From Spirosoma telluris (GTDB lineage: Bacteria; Bacteroidota; Bacteroidia; Cytophagales; Spirosomataceae): DNA of 64,000 nt. Numbering within the stretch: the first letter of the stretch is position 1; every line of letters starts with the position of its first letter. The stretch is from positions 5,162,501 to 5,226,500 of the forward strand of contig QLII01000001.1 in the NCBI GenBank assembly GCA_003259005.1, written 5' to 3'. The notes under the pieces were generated by a model. That model was given only the letters and a program-made list of their open reading frames with translations, was not told the origin of the DNA and made no database searches. Of the stretch, positions 62,951-64,000 are shown piece after piece. The position numbers and the translations under genes are program-made.

Positions 62951-64000
62951 TTACTTACTCGCCATTTCTTTCAAACTGGCCACACCCATATTCCACAGAA
63001 TAAAGGAGTAAATATCGGCCGTCGTTTCAATATTCTTTTTCGTATTGCTGGCCCCGTGACCTGAATTGGTATCTATCCGAATCAGCACTGGGTTCGAGCC
63101 TTTATAAGCCTCCTGCAACGTAGCTGCGTATTTGAATGAGTGTGCGGGTACAACCCGGTCATCGTGATCGGCCGTGGTGATCAGCGTTGCAGGGTAGTTT
63201 ATGCCGGGCTTGATATTTTGTATGGGCGAATAAGCATACAGGGCTTTAAACTCTTCCGCATTGTCGCTACTGCCATAATCGGCGATCCAGTTCCAGCCAA
63301 TGGTGAATTTGTGAAATCGGAGCATATCCATTACGCCTACCTGCGGAATAGCCACCCGGAATAGCTCAGGGCGTTGATTCATCACAGCACCCACCAACAA
63401 ACCACCGTTCGATCCACCCTGTATAGCCAGTTTAGCCGAACTCGTGTATTTCTGAGCAATGAGGTATTCGGCAGCCGCAATGAAATCATCGAACACATTT
63501 TGCTTTTTGAGCTTCATGCCCTGCTCATGCCATTTCTCTCCGTATTCACTGCCACCCCGCAAGTTGGCCTGGGCATAAACACCCCCTGCTCCAGAAACGG
63601 AATCCGAAGTGGGCTAAAGGAAGGTGGCAGGCTAATATTAAAGCCTCCATAACCGTAAAGGAGCGTAGGATTTGTGCCGTCGAGTTTTAGCCCCTTCCGA
63701 TAGGTCAGGAACATAGGCACCTTCGTTCCATCTTTACTCTTATAAAATACCTGCTTCGTTTCGTAATCGGCGGGCTTGAAATCTACTTCGGGAGCGCGGA
63801 AAACAGTACTCTTCCGGGTGGCAATATCGTAGCGGTAAATCGTTGGCGGAAACGTGAATGAGGTGAAGGTATAAAACACGAATTTATCGTCTTTTTCACC
63901 GCCAAATCCACCGGCTGACCCAAGGGCGGGCAATTGTACTTCGCTCTCACGCTTTCCGGAATAATCAAATACGTCGATTTTGGAGGTTACATCCTTCGAA
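62951..64000 (-). pseudogene. S9 family prolyl oligopeptidase, C-terminal part, one frameshift
   Basis: The N-terminus lies beyond the right edge. The visible part starts in the propeller (SKDVTSKIDVFDYSGKRESE) and continues into the hydrolase: TLLYGYGGFNISLPPSFSP, then after repair EQGGVYAQANLRGGSEYGEK, the nucleophile motif IQGGSNGGLLVGA, a VTTADHDDRVVPAHS-like acid region and SGHGA (His). The frame breaks in the C run 63582-63586, where one added base restores it. It cleaves proline-containing peptides. Export cannot be judged without the N-terminus. Confidence 0.9.

Overview
The window reads as chromosome of a Bacteroidota bacterium of the order Cytophagales, most like Spirosoma or a close relative. 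This is judged from gene content and protein flavour, not from a database search. Pointers are a PorP/SprF-type type IX secretion protein next to a PKD-domain secreted protein, TonB receptor plus DUF4249 pairs, Uma2 and DUF4926 proteins, a VCBS/ASPIC lipoprotein, planctomycete-type DUF1549/DUF1553 and DUF1501 genes, geranylgeranylglyceryl phosphate synthase, and -7 boxes of the TAnnTTTG type. No rRNA, tRNA, CRISPR array or prophage was seen.

Layout. 1-6 kb: PKD protein divergent from PorP/SprF, a Uma2 nuclease-like gene with a coupled small gene, ettA divergent from a DUF349 gene, and a Rof-like gene. 6-10.6 kb: serS, lysC, ribH, a TPR membrane protein and a DUF4926 gene on the minus strand. 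10.6-13.3 kb: a TPP riboswitch and the TonB receptor it controls, probably for thiamin uptake. 13.3-15 kb: an unrecognised two-gene module. 15-26 kb: methionine/cysteine metabolism, acyl-CoA enzymes, an AraC regulator, a membrane/lipid cluster, glutamate dehydrogenase and phosphatidylserine decarboxylase. 26-34 kb: SMP-30, a GMC oxidoreductase, an AlgJ/MBOAT acyltransferase pair, an IS5-like transposase, an outer-membrane protein and MgtC. 34-45 kb: uvrA, an SGNH-DUF11 secreted protein, and the DUF1553/DUF1501 pair with a DUF559 nuclease cassette wedged between them. 45-59 kb: gatC, plsC, purH, a flippase, a large VCBS protein, TonB/DUF4249, PPK2 and msrA. 59-64 kb: a translationally coupled operon (LolA-like, secreted YidD, two PGxGxxYAGK proteins), a TM2 protein and the 3' part of a prolyl oligopeptidase.

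Two signals dominate beyond the genes. First, fifteen frame breaks in fourteen genes, including ettA, purH and uvrA, are each repaired by adding one base to a G or C run. None needs an A/T change. They look like sequencing or consensus errors, so these genes should be read as intact.

Second, many gene boundaries carry palindromes built from short near-repeating words. The families are GTGAAG/GTGGAGTA, AGAATC, TCATGCTGA...GAAGCATC, GGGGAGGGG...GGGGTGGGG and others. Several supply the stop codons of the flanking genes. Two sit in frame inside uvrA, much as Rickettsia palindromic elements do. One family flanks the DUF559 nuclease gene as inverted copies and splits an otherwise contiguous operon. 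These repeats, and the possible nuclease-repeat partnership, are the best candidates here for something not well described.
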